From CAYJAD01 sp964370015 (GTDB lineage Bacteria > Desulfobacterota > Desulfovibrionia > Desulfovibrionales > Desulfovibrionaceae): a stretch of DNA of 23,953 nt. The position numbers and the translations under genes are program-made. A model generated the notes under the pieces. That model did no database searches. It saw only the letters and a program-made list of their open reading frames with translations, and was not told the DNA's origin. Below are positions 16,133-23,483 of the stretch, one piece after another. Every line of letters starts with the position of its first letter. Positions within the stretch are counted from its first letter, which is position 1. The DNA lies in NCBI GenBank assembly GCA_964370015.1, contig CAYJHD010000029.1, forward strand, positions 1 to 23,953. The letters run 5' to 3'.

Positions 16133-18007
16133 CTACTTTTTTTCCTTCCAGCGTAGGGCAAAAAGCACCATATCATCACGTAAAACCCTTTTCATGTGCG
16201 CAAGTACGTCATTAAAAAGATTATTAAGTAATATTCTGGGTATACAGGGACTTTGCTGTAAAAATGAGTCTAAGCGTTTCTCTCCATACTGTTCTCCTAG
16301 TGGATTAGGCAAACATAATAAACGTTGCGGTATAAAGAGTAAGCTTTCCCCTTCTTGCAAGTAGAGACTTTTTTGCACATAAACAGCGTCAGAATGCATA
16401 CCCAGCGAGGGATTATTGGCGTGTGGGAGCTGAAAATAGGAAGTGGCGCGTGTACCTTCACGTAATACGTAAGGAGGGAGCTGTCCTGCGCTGGCCCAAG
16501 TTAAGAGCCCATTTTGTAAATCTAATATGCATACAAAAGCACTCACCACGAGGTTTTTGGTACTTTCATCGGACTCAAAAACACGATTAACATGGGCAAG
16601 AGCTTTGGCAGGGCTAAAACCAGCAAGAATAAGCTCGTGCAAAAGAGGCATGATGCGATTGGTTAGTAAGGCTGCGGGGAAGCCATGTTGCACCACATTG
16701 CCTATGATGCAACAAATTTCGTGTTTTGAAAGAGAAAAGCAATTGTACATATCACCGCAAACTTCACGTGCTTCGTGGACAAAAGCATCTACAGTGAGGT
16801 TGGGGTGTTTGGGCATGTTTATGGGGCGCAATGAGTTTTGAATATTACGTGCAAAACGTAGTTCACCGTGTAAACGTTCGCGTGTTTTTGTCATAACTGT
16901 TAAGTCGTGTACACGTTGGTGCAAAGCTCTGCGTAAGCGTTCAATGGCTTTATATAGCTGTGTTGTTTCTTCTGTGTTGGTGACGGGTGTTAAGGTTAAG
17001 TGGTGTTTGGTACGATCAAAATTCCCCTTGGCCAATTGATCCGTCATTTCTAAAAGTTGATACAAGAGGGTGCGGAAGTTTTCATTGGTGCTATGTAGGG
17101 CATAGGTGGCAAGAAGCAGAATAACAATACTGATGAGAATAAGCCCTGTGGCTGTGCTATCGAGAGAGCCAAAAAGGTCTCGGCGTGGTATAAGTACACC
17201 CATGAGAAGGTTATTTTCGCCGCTGGGCATGTACACCACCACATATCTTCTTTTCTGCCAGGTGACAGTGGTGATACCGTTATCATTTTTGTACATATGC
17301 ATTTTAAGTGCAGCGAGGGATATGTCGGCCTTTTGATTAAGGGTCCAATGTCCATTGGCAGTGAGAAAAAAGGGAATACACTGCGAGGAAAACGTTAAGG
17401 CGCGAATGCGTTCGGTGAACCAAGGAATGGCTAAGCTAGAAATCAAGATACCAAAGGTCTTTCCGTCTTTATCCTTCAAGGGAACAGTGTAGCGGATGTA
17501 TATGGTGCGGTCTTTATCCACATAGGGAGCACTCCAATGTGCTTGCTTTATATGGGTAATATCTGTCAAAGAAGGGGGCACAGTGAAGGTGGTTTGTGCT
17601 TTATGTTTATCAACAACTCCCTTACTGGTATAAAATCGTGTAAGAAGCTTTTGATCTTGAATATAAATGAGCTGCAGAAGTTGTTCACCGCGTCCGTTGG
17701 AAATGGCGTTACAAATTTGCGCATCCATTTGCTTTAACTGTGAAGGGCTTGTGCGTAAGTGCTGCTCGAGCGTTTGTACCAAGGCAGGCATAGATCGCAC
17801 CAGTAGCTTACGTGAGTATTCGTCTTGTCGTTTTATACTACTTACAAATTGCTTTACTTGAGCACTGGCATTATTGAGAATAGCTTCGCGCGCATAAAAG
17901 TATCCAAAGCTCATCATGAGGGCTAGGCACCCCAAAAGGCCCACCACAATGGGAATGGTTTGGCGAGAAACAATCTTATATTGCCACGAAATATTTTTGC
18001 CGATCAT
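16133..18007 (-). CDS. Membrane Cache-like sensor with HAMP and degenerate SpoIIE-type phosphatase domain
   Basis: 624 aa. Transmembrane segment 1 is about 18-38, an extracytoplasmic Cache-like sensor spans about 42-275 (IYIRYTVPL and PFFLTANGHW strands), segment 2 is about 285-303, HAMP about 305-365 and a SpoIIE/RsbU-like domain about 375-620. The last keeps VCGDMY (D419) and RDD (611-612), but the other metal motifs are altered: GDVxxKG reads GNVVQHG (Asp to Asn437), AGHPPP reads AGQLPP, and YTDGxxEA reads FIPQRLLC (the catalytic Asp replaced by Gln561). It is therefore probably a weak or inactive phosphatase that binds its STAS target rather than dephosphorylating it. Its ATG overlaps the STAS gene stop in an ATGA, so the two are translationally coupled. 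It is related in layout to the 827-aa protein at 12072-14555 but lacks the kinase domain. Confidence 0.88.
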   Translation of the reverse strand: MIGKNISWQYKIVSRQTIPIVVGLLGCLALMMSFGYFYAREAILNNASAQVKQFVSSIKRQDEYSRKLLVRSMPALVQTLEQHLRTSPSQLKQMDAQICNAISNGRGEQLLQLIYIQDQKLLTRFYTSKGVVDKHKAQTTFTVPPSLTDITHIKQAHWSAPYVDKDRTIYIRYTVPLKDKDGKTFGILISSLAIPWFTERIRALTFSSQCIPFFLTANGHWTLNQKADISLAALKMHMYKNDNGITTVTWQKRRYVVVYMPSGENNLLMGVLIPRRDLFGSLDSTATGLILISIVILLLATYALHSTNENFRTLLYQLLEMTDQLAKGNFDRTKHHLTLTPVTNTEETTQLYKAIERLRRALHQRVHDLTVMTKTRERLHGELRFARNIQNSLRPINMPKHPNLTVDAFVHEAREVCGDMYNCFSLSKHEICCIIGNVVQHGFPAALLTNRIMPLLHELILAGFSPAKALAHVNRVFESDESTKNLVVSAFVCILDLQNGLLTWASAGQLPPYVLREGTRATSYFQLPHANNPSLGMHSDAVYVQKSLYLQEGESLLFIPQRLLCLPNPLGEQYGEKRLDSFLQQSPCIPRILLNNLFNDVLAHMKRVLRDDMVLFALRWKEKK

Positions 18008-18348
18008 GATTCTTTTTGTAAAGATTGTTGCGCACTTTCAAGGTTGGGGTAGGTGGCAAATAAGCGTGAAAAACCACTGCCCACAAAGAGTTTTTCTATG
18101 TGCGGTTGAAGTTGACATAGAAGGAGTTTTCCCTTGAGGGGGTCTAGTTCTTTTCCTATATTGAGCAGGCCACGAAGTCCCAAGGAGCTAATGTAGTCCA
18201 CCTCTGCAAGGTTTAAGATGACATGGCGCATACCTTGTCGTATATATTCTGTGCAAGTAGTTTCAAATTCGGCCGTGGAGTATACGTCCCAACGCCCCGC
18301 AAGGTGGATGATGTATATGGTATCTTGCTTTTCAATATGTATTTCCAT
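18004..18348 (-). CDS. STAS-domain anti-sigma-factor-antagonist-like protein
   Basis: 114-aa single-domain STAS protein of the RsbV/SpoIIAA type. Such proteins switch partners according to phosphorylation of one serine. The regulatory loop reads DYISSLGLR (51-59), so Ser55 is the likely phospho-site. Start ATG at 18348 with GAGG about 6 bp upstream; stop overlaps the downstream sensor start (ATGA). The only RsbW-like kinase visible in the window is the N-terminal domain of the protein at 12072-14555, which makes that the leading candidate kinase. No sigma factor or separate anti-sigma factor gene is present nearby, so the final target may be the activator at 14674-15972 or a protein encoded elsewhere. 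Confidence 0.9.
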   Translation of the reverse strand: MEIHIEKQDTIYIIHLAGRWDVYSTAEFETTCTEYIRQGMRHVILNLAEVDYISSLGLRGLLNIGKELDPLKGKLLLCQLQPHIEKLFVGSGFSRLFATYPNLESAQQSLQKES

Positions 18349-18419
18349 GGGTACCTCAGGGGGAGAAATTTGAACCTATGCATTTGTTAGTATACGTTTT
18401 TTTTTCCTTTGCCTAGAGC

Positions 18420-18449
18420 TTGACTTTGCAGTTGTATTTAATCTAAAAT
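18420..18449 (+). promoter_or_regulatory. Sigma-70-like promoter for the small membrane protein gene
   Basis: TTGACT (18420-18425), an 18-bp spacer and TAAAAT (18444-18449) each match the consensus at five of six positions, about 50 bp before the ATG at 18500. Confidence 0.5.
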
Positions 18450-18499
18450 TCCCATGCTTTTTCTATCGCGATTCTACGCCCTTTTAAAAAGTAGGATTA

Positions 18500-18760
18500 A
18501 TGCAAAAATATTTATGGTTTATAAGCATACTTTTTGTGCTGATGTACTTTTGGGGGACCAAGACCCTTGTACATGCACATCAGGCAGACATATTACTTGT
18601 GGTGAATATTTTGGTAAGCACGTTTAGTATGTGGGGAGCATGGTATGCTTTTTTGTTAAAGAAGTTCTTTCTTTGTATAAGTATATTGATTTTGCTTTGT
18701 TATGCCTTGTGGCATGCCTACGTTGCTGTCTTGGAAGTGATAAGCCCTAAACTTATGTAA
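18500..18760 (+). CDS. Small hypothetical membrane protein
   Basis: 86 aa that I do not recognise. Three hydrophobic segments are visible (about residues 5-20, 30-50 and 56-76), with His and Trp residues between them (VHAHQAD, LWHAYVAVLE). Support for its being a real gene: an AGGA just before the ATG, a good promoter-like sequence at 18420-18449, and typical membrane-protein composition. It is divergent from the STAS/sensor operon and lies 198 bp upstream of the radical SAM gene. It could be a small subunit or modulator of a neighbour, but no function can be given. Confidence 0.5.
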   Translation: MQKYLWFISILFVLMYFWGTKTLVHAHQADILLVVNILVSTFSMWGAWYAFLLKKFFLCISILILLCYALWHAYVAVLEVISPKLM

Positions 18761-18958
18761 TTCTGGTTATATTTGCCTTTTAGTTTTTTGTTGAAAATTG
18801 TGTAAGATGTTTATTTTAATGAATAAATAATTCTTATTTTTTTACTATATTTTTAGCGCTTTCTCCTGTAATCTCACCGTAGTAATAATGCCTTATGTGC
18901 CTTTTTGTGTCATGATTGTTTTAGTGTATAAAATACTCAACCTGAAGGACGTGCGAGC
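18761..18958 (+). promoter_or_regulatory. AT-rich leader upstream of the radical SAM cluster
   Basis: 198 bp without a gene. A TATAAA (18927-18932) lies about 27 bp before the start at 18959 and could be a -10 region, but no good -35 is seen. No strong terminator follows the small membrane protein gene. Confidence 0.3.
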
Positions 18959-19897
18959 ATGTATATATCTCACAAAAGTGATGTACACCATTTAAAAAGT
19001 AAAGACTGGCTCTATACAGCTCAAGGGGATAATCGCGGTTTTATTCAGCCGCAAAAGCTTACTGAGCTGTGGTTTCACACCGGTTCCAATTGCAACTTGC
19101 GTTGCCCTTTTTGTTTTGAAGGTTCTGCTCCTGGCGATATTCGTTTGCAAGCTCCAAATTTAACAGATGTTTATCCATTTTTGTTGGAAGCCACAGCTTT
19201 GCAAGTGCAACAGCTGGCTTTCACAGGGGGAGAACCTTTTGTAAATAAACATATGGTAGATATTTTGGACGCTTCTTTAGATGTGGCTCCTTGTCTTGTT
19301 CTCACCAATGGTACTGAGCCTTTGCATAGGGCTTTGCCCAAGTTATCGCCATTTCGTCATGGCAAACACACGCTTTCTTTTCGCATAAGCTTAGACGCTC
19401 CCGATGCTGCTCTTCATGATAAAAATCGTGGGCAAGGGTCTTTTCATAAGGCTCTTCAAGCCATGGTGGCTTTGCATGAAAGGGGCTTTCCTGTCATGGT
19501 GGCTCATCAGCGTGACAGCATGATGAATGCTGCGCGTGCGCAAGATGCATATATGCATATTTTTGCGCAATACGGTTTGCCACAAGATATCTCTTTGGTT
19601 TCTTTTCCTGATTTATTGCGCCCTTGCGCCAAGCCTGACGTGCCACATATTAGTGAACACTGCATGGTTCAGTATAAAACGCAATCTGAGCGTGAATCTT
19701 TCATGTGTAATTACAGCAAGATGATTGTCAAAACGCAGGGGCGTATGGCTGTGTATGCCTGCACTTTGGTGGATGATGATACAGCCTACGATCTTGGCGA
19801 TTCCTTAACGCAAGCCATGCAATATCGCATTATGTTGCGCCATCATCGCTGTTATTCATGCTTTGCGGCAGGCACGTCTTGTAGTGCAGCTGGCTAG
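18959..19897 (+). CDS. Radical SAM protein with extra C-terminal cysteines
   Basis: 312 aa. The SAM-binding [4Fe-4S] motif is CNLRCPFC (C45, C49, C52), followed by FTGGEPF (88-94) and LTNGTE, so it is a canonical radical SAM core. The C-terminal part has C250, C268, C298, C301 and C308, which may hold an auxiliary cluster as in SPASM/Twitch-type enzymes. AAGGA lies 9 bp before the ATG. First gene of a four-gene same-strand cluster with a TVP38 protein, an FAD disulfide oxidoreductase and a fused transferase; the last carries domains named for their association with radical SAM proteins. The stop is TAG, so there is no hidden selenocysteine extension. The substrate is unknown. I do not see the ArsS/TIGR04167 signature with confidence, so I leave it unnamed. 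Confidence 0.88.
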   Translation: MYISHKSDVHHLKSKDWLYTAQGDNRGFIQPQKLTELWFHTGSNCNLRCPFCFEGSAPGDIRLQAPNLTDVYPFLLEATALQVQQLAFTGGEPFVNKHMVDILDASLDVAPCLVLTNGTEPLHRALPKLSPFRHGKHTLSFRISLDAPDAALHDKNRGQGSFHKALQAMVALHERGFPVMVAHQRDSMMNAARAQDAYMHIFAQYGLPQDISLVSFPDLLRPCAKPDVPHISEHCMVQYKTQSERESFMCNYSKMIVKTQGRMAVYACTLVDDDTAYDLGDSLTQAMQYRIMLRHHRCYSCFAAGTSCSAAG

Positions 19898-19951
19898 CGG
19901 TCTTTTTTATTGTAAAATTTTCCCTGAAATTTATAAATTTGAGAGGGATGT

Positions 19952-20605
19952 ATGTCAAAATGGCTTAAAACATTAGTGATTTTACTTTTGGTATTTGCCG
20001 GTATTGTGGCAGTGCGTTCTTTAGGCCTTGAGCAATATCTGGTAACTTTTAAAACCTGGGTGGCTCAGCAAGGTGCTTGGGGGCCCATTATTTTCATGGC
20101 TGTGTATGCCATATCCACAGTGTTGGCCTTGCCAGGGTCGGCTTTAAGTATCATGGCAGGGGTTTTATTTGGCTCCTTTTGGGGTGTCATTGTGGTATTG
20201 GTGGGGGCCACCGTGGGAGCTTCGCTCTGTTTTCTCATTTCGCGGTATTTATTACGTAATACAGTGGAACAATGGCTTGGGAAAAATGAGAAATTTCAAA
20301 AGCTAGACGCCATCACAGAAAAAAACGGTCCCATTATTGTGGCGGTGACTCGTCTTGTGCCACTTTTTCCTTTTAATATGCTTAATTATGGCTTTGGCCT
20401 TACAAAAGTTCCTTTTTTAACCTATGTATCGTGGACTTTTACCTGCATTATTCCTGGAACTGCATTATTTGTGGTGGGTACCGACGTTATCACTAAAGCC
20501 ATAAGCGAAGGCCAAGTCCCTTGGTTTTTGGTGGGAGTGGTGTTCTTAATTTTGGCTATTTTAACCGTTTTGGTACGTAAAGCTAAGCAAAGTATTAAGG
20601 AGTAA
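19952..20605 (+). CDS. TVP38/TMEM64 (VTT/DedA-like) family membrane protein
   Basis: 217 aa with about five to six hydrophobic segments. The VTT-type core is recognisable: YAISTVLALPGSALSIMAGVLFG (81-103 region), then GATVGASLCFLISRYLLR and RLVPLFPFNMLNYGFGLT, the re-entrant-loop signature of this superfamily. Members are proposed lipid or small-molecule transporters in the inner membrane. GAGAGGG lies just before the ATG. It sits 54 bp after the radical SAM gene and 6 bp before the oxidoreductase gene, so it is part of this operon. In many bacteria TVP38 genes lie beside MerA-like oxidoreductases. Confidence 0.9.
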   Translation: MSKWLKTLVILLLVFAGIVAVRSLGLEQYLVTFKTWVAQQGAWGPIIFMAVYAISTVLALPGSALSIMAGVLFGSFWGVIVVLVGATVGASLCFLISRYLLRNTVEQWLGKNEKFQKLDAITEKNGPIIVAVTRLVPLFPFNMLNYGFGLTKVPFLTYVSWTFTCIIPGTALFVVGTDVITKAISEGQVPWFLVGVVFLILAILTVLVRKAKQSIKE

Positions 20606-20611
20606 CAACAT

Positions 20612-22126
20612 ATGTCTATTCCTGTTTTATTTCCACAAGATGAATATAATCAAACTCTGAAAGAGCGCACCAGCCCTGAGCATTGGCAAAATCCTGATCC
20701 TGCTCCCATGTACAATATGGTAGCTGTGGGTGGAGGCACTGCGGGGCTCATTGTTTCCATTATTGTGGCCTCCTTGGGAGGCAAAGTAGCTTTAGTTGAG
20801 CGTGGTTTCATGGGGGGTGACTGCTTGGTGTCAGGCTGTGTTCCGTCAAAAAGTTTAATACGTCCTTCGCGCTTAGCTCATGAAATGCAACACGCCAATC
20901 ATTGGGGCTTAAGTGCAAGAGAAACACAAGACGAAGACTTTCCGTCTATTATGGAGCGGTTACGGCGCATTCGTGCTGATATTAGTGTGCATGATTCGGC
21001 TGAACGTTATACATCTTTAGGCGTCGATGTCTTTCGCGGGCAGGGTGTTTTCACCGGGCCCAATACTCTAGAGGTGGCGGGTAAAACTTTACATTTTCGT
21101 AAAGCCGCCATTTGTACCGGAGCGCGTGCTCTGCATCCGGATGTGCCGGGTTTGGAAGATGTGGGCTTTTTGACCAATGAAAATGTGTTTAATCTTACCA
21201 CATTGCCAAAACATTTAATTGTGTTGGGGGCAGGACCCATTGGTTGTGAGTTGGCACAAGCTTTTTCGCGTTTGGGGTCCAAGGTTACCATAATACAAAG
21301 ATCCACATTTTTGTCGCAAGAGGATCCAGCCGCCTCGGCTTTATTGGCAGAGGTTTTTTCTGAAGAAGGCATAGAAGTTTTGTTACATACCAAGGTGTTG
21401 CGCGCAGAAAAAGATGCTCATGGCGCTAAGGTATTAGTGGTTGAGCGTGATGGTGTGGAAAAGCGCGTGCAAGGCGATGAAATTCTCATAGGAGCTGGAC
21501 GCAAGCCCAATGTTGAGGGGCTATGTTTAGAAGCTGCGCAGGTAAAATATGGGCCTAAAGGCGTTGAGGTGGATGATAATTTGCGTACTTCCAATGAACA
21601 TATTTTTGCCGTTGGCGATTGTTGCATGGCGTGGAAATTTACTCATGCCGCCGATGCCGCTGCCCAGATAGTTGTGCAAAATGCACTTTTTAAGGGTAAA
21701 AAACGCTTAAGTTCTCTTGTGATGCCTTGGTGCACATATACAGATCCAGAAATAGCACATGTGGGTATGTATGAAACAGACGCACAGAAGCAAGGTATTG
21801 AAGTTGATTTTTATACCATGGATATGAAGGAGATAGATCGTGCTGTGACCGACGGAGAAACGCGCGGCTTTGTAAAAATCATGGTAAAGAAAGGTAGTGA
21901 TAAAATTTTAGGTGCCACCATCGTTTCCAGTCATGCCGGTGAGATGATAAGTGAAATCACCACAGCCATGGTGGGCGGCATGGGGCTTGGGGCTTTGGCT
22001 GATGTTATTCACCCTTATCCTACGCAGGCCAGTGCCATTAAAAGGGTGGCTGGTTTGTATAAGAAAAGTAAATTGACGCCATGGGTAGCAAAGATATTAC
22101 GGTGGTGGTTGCACAGGGGCTTATAA
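20612..22126 (+). CDS. MerA-like FAD/NAD(P)-dependent pyridine nucleotide-disulfide oxidoreductase
   Basis: 504 aa, class I disulfide reductase fold. An FAD-binding GGGTAG is at about 40-45, the redox pair is C71-LVSG-C76 (GGDCLVSGCVPSK), the NAD(P) motif is VLGAGPIGCELAQAF near 205-220, and EHIFAVGDC is the second FAD contact. The C-terminal dimerisation domain has HPYPTQASAIKRV where reductases carry the base His. It has a roughly 35-residue N-terminal extension, no HMA domain and no C-terminal Cys pair, so it is not a true mercuric reductase despite resembling one. AAGGAG lies upstream of the ATG. It follows the TVP38 gene by 6 bp and is followed 5 bp later by the transferase gene. The substrate is unknown; a dithiol/disulfide or quinone-type step in the cluster's pathway is an inference. 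Confidence 0.9.
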   Translation: MSIPVLFPQDEYNQTLKERTSPEHWQNPDPAPMYNMVAVGGGTAGLIVSIIVASLGGKVALVERGFMGGDCLVSGCVPSKSLIRPSRLAHEMQHANHWGLSARETQDEDFPSIMERLRRIRADISVHDSAERYTSLGVDVFRGQGVFTGPNTLEVAGKTLHFRKAAICTGARALHPDVPGLEDVGFLTNENVFNLTTLPKHLIVLGAGPIGCELAQAFSRLGSKVTIIQRSTFLSQEDPAASALLAEVFSEEGIEVLLHTKVLRAEKDAHGAKVLVVERDGVEKRVQGDEILIGAGRKPNVEGLCLEAAQVKYGPKGVEVDDNLRTSNEHIFAVGDCCMAWKFTHAADAAAQIVVQNALFKGKKRLSSLVMPWCTYTDPEIAHVGMYETDAQKQGIEVDFYTMDMKEIDRAVTDGETRGFVKIMVKKGSDKILGATIVSSHAGEMISEITTAMVGGMGLGALADVIHPYPTQASAIKRVAGLYKKSKLTPWVAKILRWWLHRGL

Positions 22127-22131
22127 TAGTT

Positions 22132-23424
22132 ATGGAAAAAGTGTGCATCATCCTTTTTACGCGTTATCCTGTGCCCGGTGAGGTGAAAACGCGGCTTATA
22201 CCCACCATGGGGGCTGAAGGTGCGGCTCAAATGCACAAAAGCATGGCGGAGTTCATGGTGAGGCAAATGCAAGATTTTGCTAGTGATACGTCGTGTACTG
22301 TGCATATTTACTATACTGGTGGTACCTTGGAGCAAATGCAAGCGTGGCTTGGCTCACAATATACCTATAAAGAGCAAATTGCGGGCAATCTTGGACAAAG
22401 GATACAATACGCTTTTGCCCAAGCCTTTGCTCATGGAGCGGAAAAAGTGCTCCTCATGGGGGCTGATTGTCCCGACAGTAGGGCACAAAATATGCGTGAG
22501 GCCTTGCAGCTTTTGGACACGGCTCCGTGTGTGCTAGGGCCTGCCAAGGATGGTGGCTACTATCTTGTGGCTTTGAAAACCCCCATGCCAGACTTATTTG
22601 AAAATATAGCTTGGGGTACCGATAGTGTTCTTGCGTCTACACTGGCAAAGCTTCGTCAATACGCTTTACTACCTACGCTGAGTGATGTGGATTATCAGCA
22701 AGATGTTCCGGAGAAAATTTCCGTTATCATTCCTACCTATAACGAAGAAACGCAGATAGAACAGACAATACAAAATGCCTTGCAGGGTTTTAGGGTGGAA
22801 GTCATTGTGGCCGATGGGGGGAGCTTAGATGCTACATGTGAACTTGCGCGTGACCTTGGGGTTAGTGTTTGTTCTTGTCCCCCAGAGCATAGAGGCAGAG
22901 CGCGACAAATGAACTTTGCCATGCAGATGGCTCAAGGGGACATAGTGCTTTTCTTACATGCAGATTCTTTACTGCCGCCTCTGTGGGACATGGCTGTACG
23001 TGAGAGCATGGTGGGGCGAGAGTCTTTTGATGCCATGCGATTAGGACATTTTCGATTTGCAGTAAGTGGTGATTTTTGGGGTAAAAAACTGCTGACATGG
23101 GGTACCAATATACGAGCAAGATGTTTGCGTAAACCCTATGGAGATCAAGGTTTTTTTCTGCGTAGGGAGCATTTTCTTGCTCTAGGTGGATATGATGAGG
23201 TGCCTTTTTTAGAGGATGTATTGTTTACAAAGAAAGTGAAGGCCGTGGGGGAGCTGTGTGAGGTAGATATGTCTTTGCTTACATCAGGGAGACGTTGGCA
23301 AGACCATGGATTCTTTCGGGTGACCATGTTGAATCAATTTTTACTGATAGCCGCGGCATGGGGTGTGGATTTGCATATACTACAAAGAGTATACCGAAAA
23401 GGGCTTTTGTACTTTAAGAGATAG
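22132..23424 (+). CDS. Fused rSAM/selenodomain-associated transferase 1 and transferase 2 (GT-A glycosyltransferase)
   Basis: 430 aa from the ATG at 22132, which gives the family-type N-terminus MEKVCIILFTRYPVPGEVKT. An ATG at 22081 is in frame but lies inside the previous gene and adds a non-homologous stretch. Residues 1-195 are the TIGR04282/DUF2064 nucleotidyltransferase-like domain (TRLIP, LMGADCPDS, GPAKDGGYYLVALK). Residues 200-430 are the TIGR04283 family 2 glycosyltransferase (ISVIIPTYNEE, VIVADGGSLD, HRGRARQMN, VLFLHADSLLPP, PYGDQGFFLRRE). These usually occur as separate neighbouring genes; here they are one polypeptide. The ribosome site is weak (AGGGG about 13 bp upstream), so translation probably depends on coupling to the upstream gene, whose stop is 5 bp away. 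The product is unknown; a glycosylated or otherwise modified small molecule or lipid is an inference. Confidence 0.88.
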   Translation: MEKVCIILFTRYPVPGEVKTRLIPTMGAEGAAQMHKSMAEFMVRQMQDFASDTSCTVHIYYTGGTLEQMQAWLGSQYTYKEQIAGNLGQRIQYAFAQAFAHGAEKVLLMGADCPDSRAQNMREALQLLDTAPCVLGPAKDGGYYLVALKTPMPDLFENIAWGTDSVLASTLAKLRQYALLPTLSDVDYQQDVPEKISVIIPTYNEETQIEQTIQNALQGFRVEVIVADGGSLDATCELARDLGVSVCSCPPEHRGRARQMNFAMQMAQGDIVLFLHADSLLPPLWDMAVRESMVGRESFDAMRLGHFRFAVSGDFWGKKLLTWGTNIRARCLRKPYGDQGFFLRREHFLALGGYDEVPFLEDVLFTKKVKAVGELCEVDMSLLTSGRRWQDHGFFRVTMLNQFLLIAAAWGVDLHILQRVYRKGLLYFKR

Positions 23425-23463
23425 ATATGAAAAAAGCTCTGTTTTACAGAGCTTTTTTCATAT
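23425..23463. terminator. Bidirectional intrinsic terminator
   Basis: Perfect 17-bp inverted repeat: ATATGAAAAAAGCTCTG (23425-23441) with its complement at 23447-23463 and loop TTTTA. An A-tract and a T-tract flank the GC part, so it can end both the radical SAM cluster (plus) and the convergent DHH-family gene (minus). It begins on the first base after the stop codon at 23424. Confidence 0.9.
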
Positions 23464-23483
23464 GAGATGTACTTTATTTACAG

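Noticed and set aside
19880..19900. A second selenocysteine site at the end of the radical SAM gene, suggested by the rSAM/selenodomain context
   Set aside because: The stop codon is TAG, and no in-frame UGA with continuing coding sequence is seen.
20612..22126. Mercuric reductase (merA) and hence a mercury-resistance operon
   Set aside because: The C-x4-C redox pair is shared by the whole disulfide reductase family; there is no HMA domain or C-terminal Cys pair, and no merR/T/P genes are nearby.
22081..22131. Upstream ATG start for the fused transferase
   Set aside because: It lies within the preceding oxidoreductase gene and adds residues not expected in the family; the ATG at 22132 gives the typical N-terminus.
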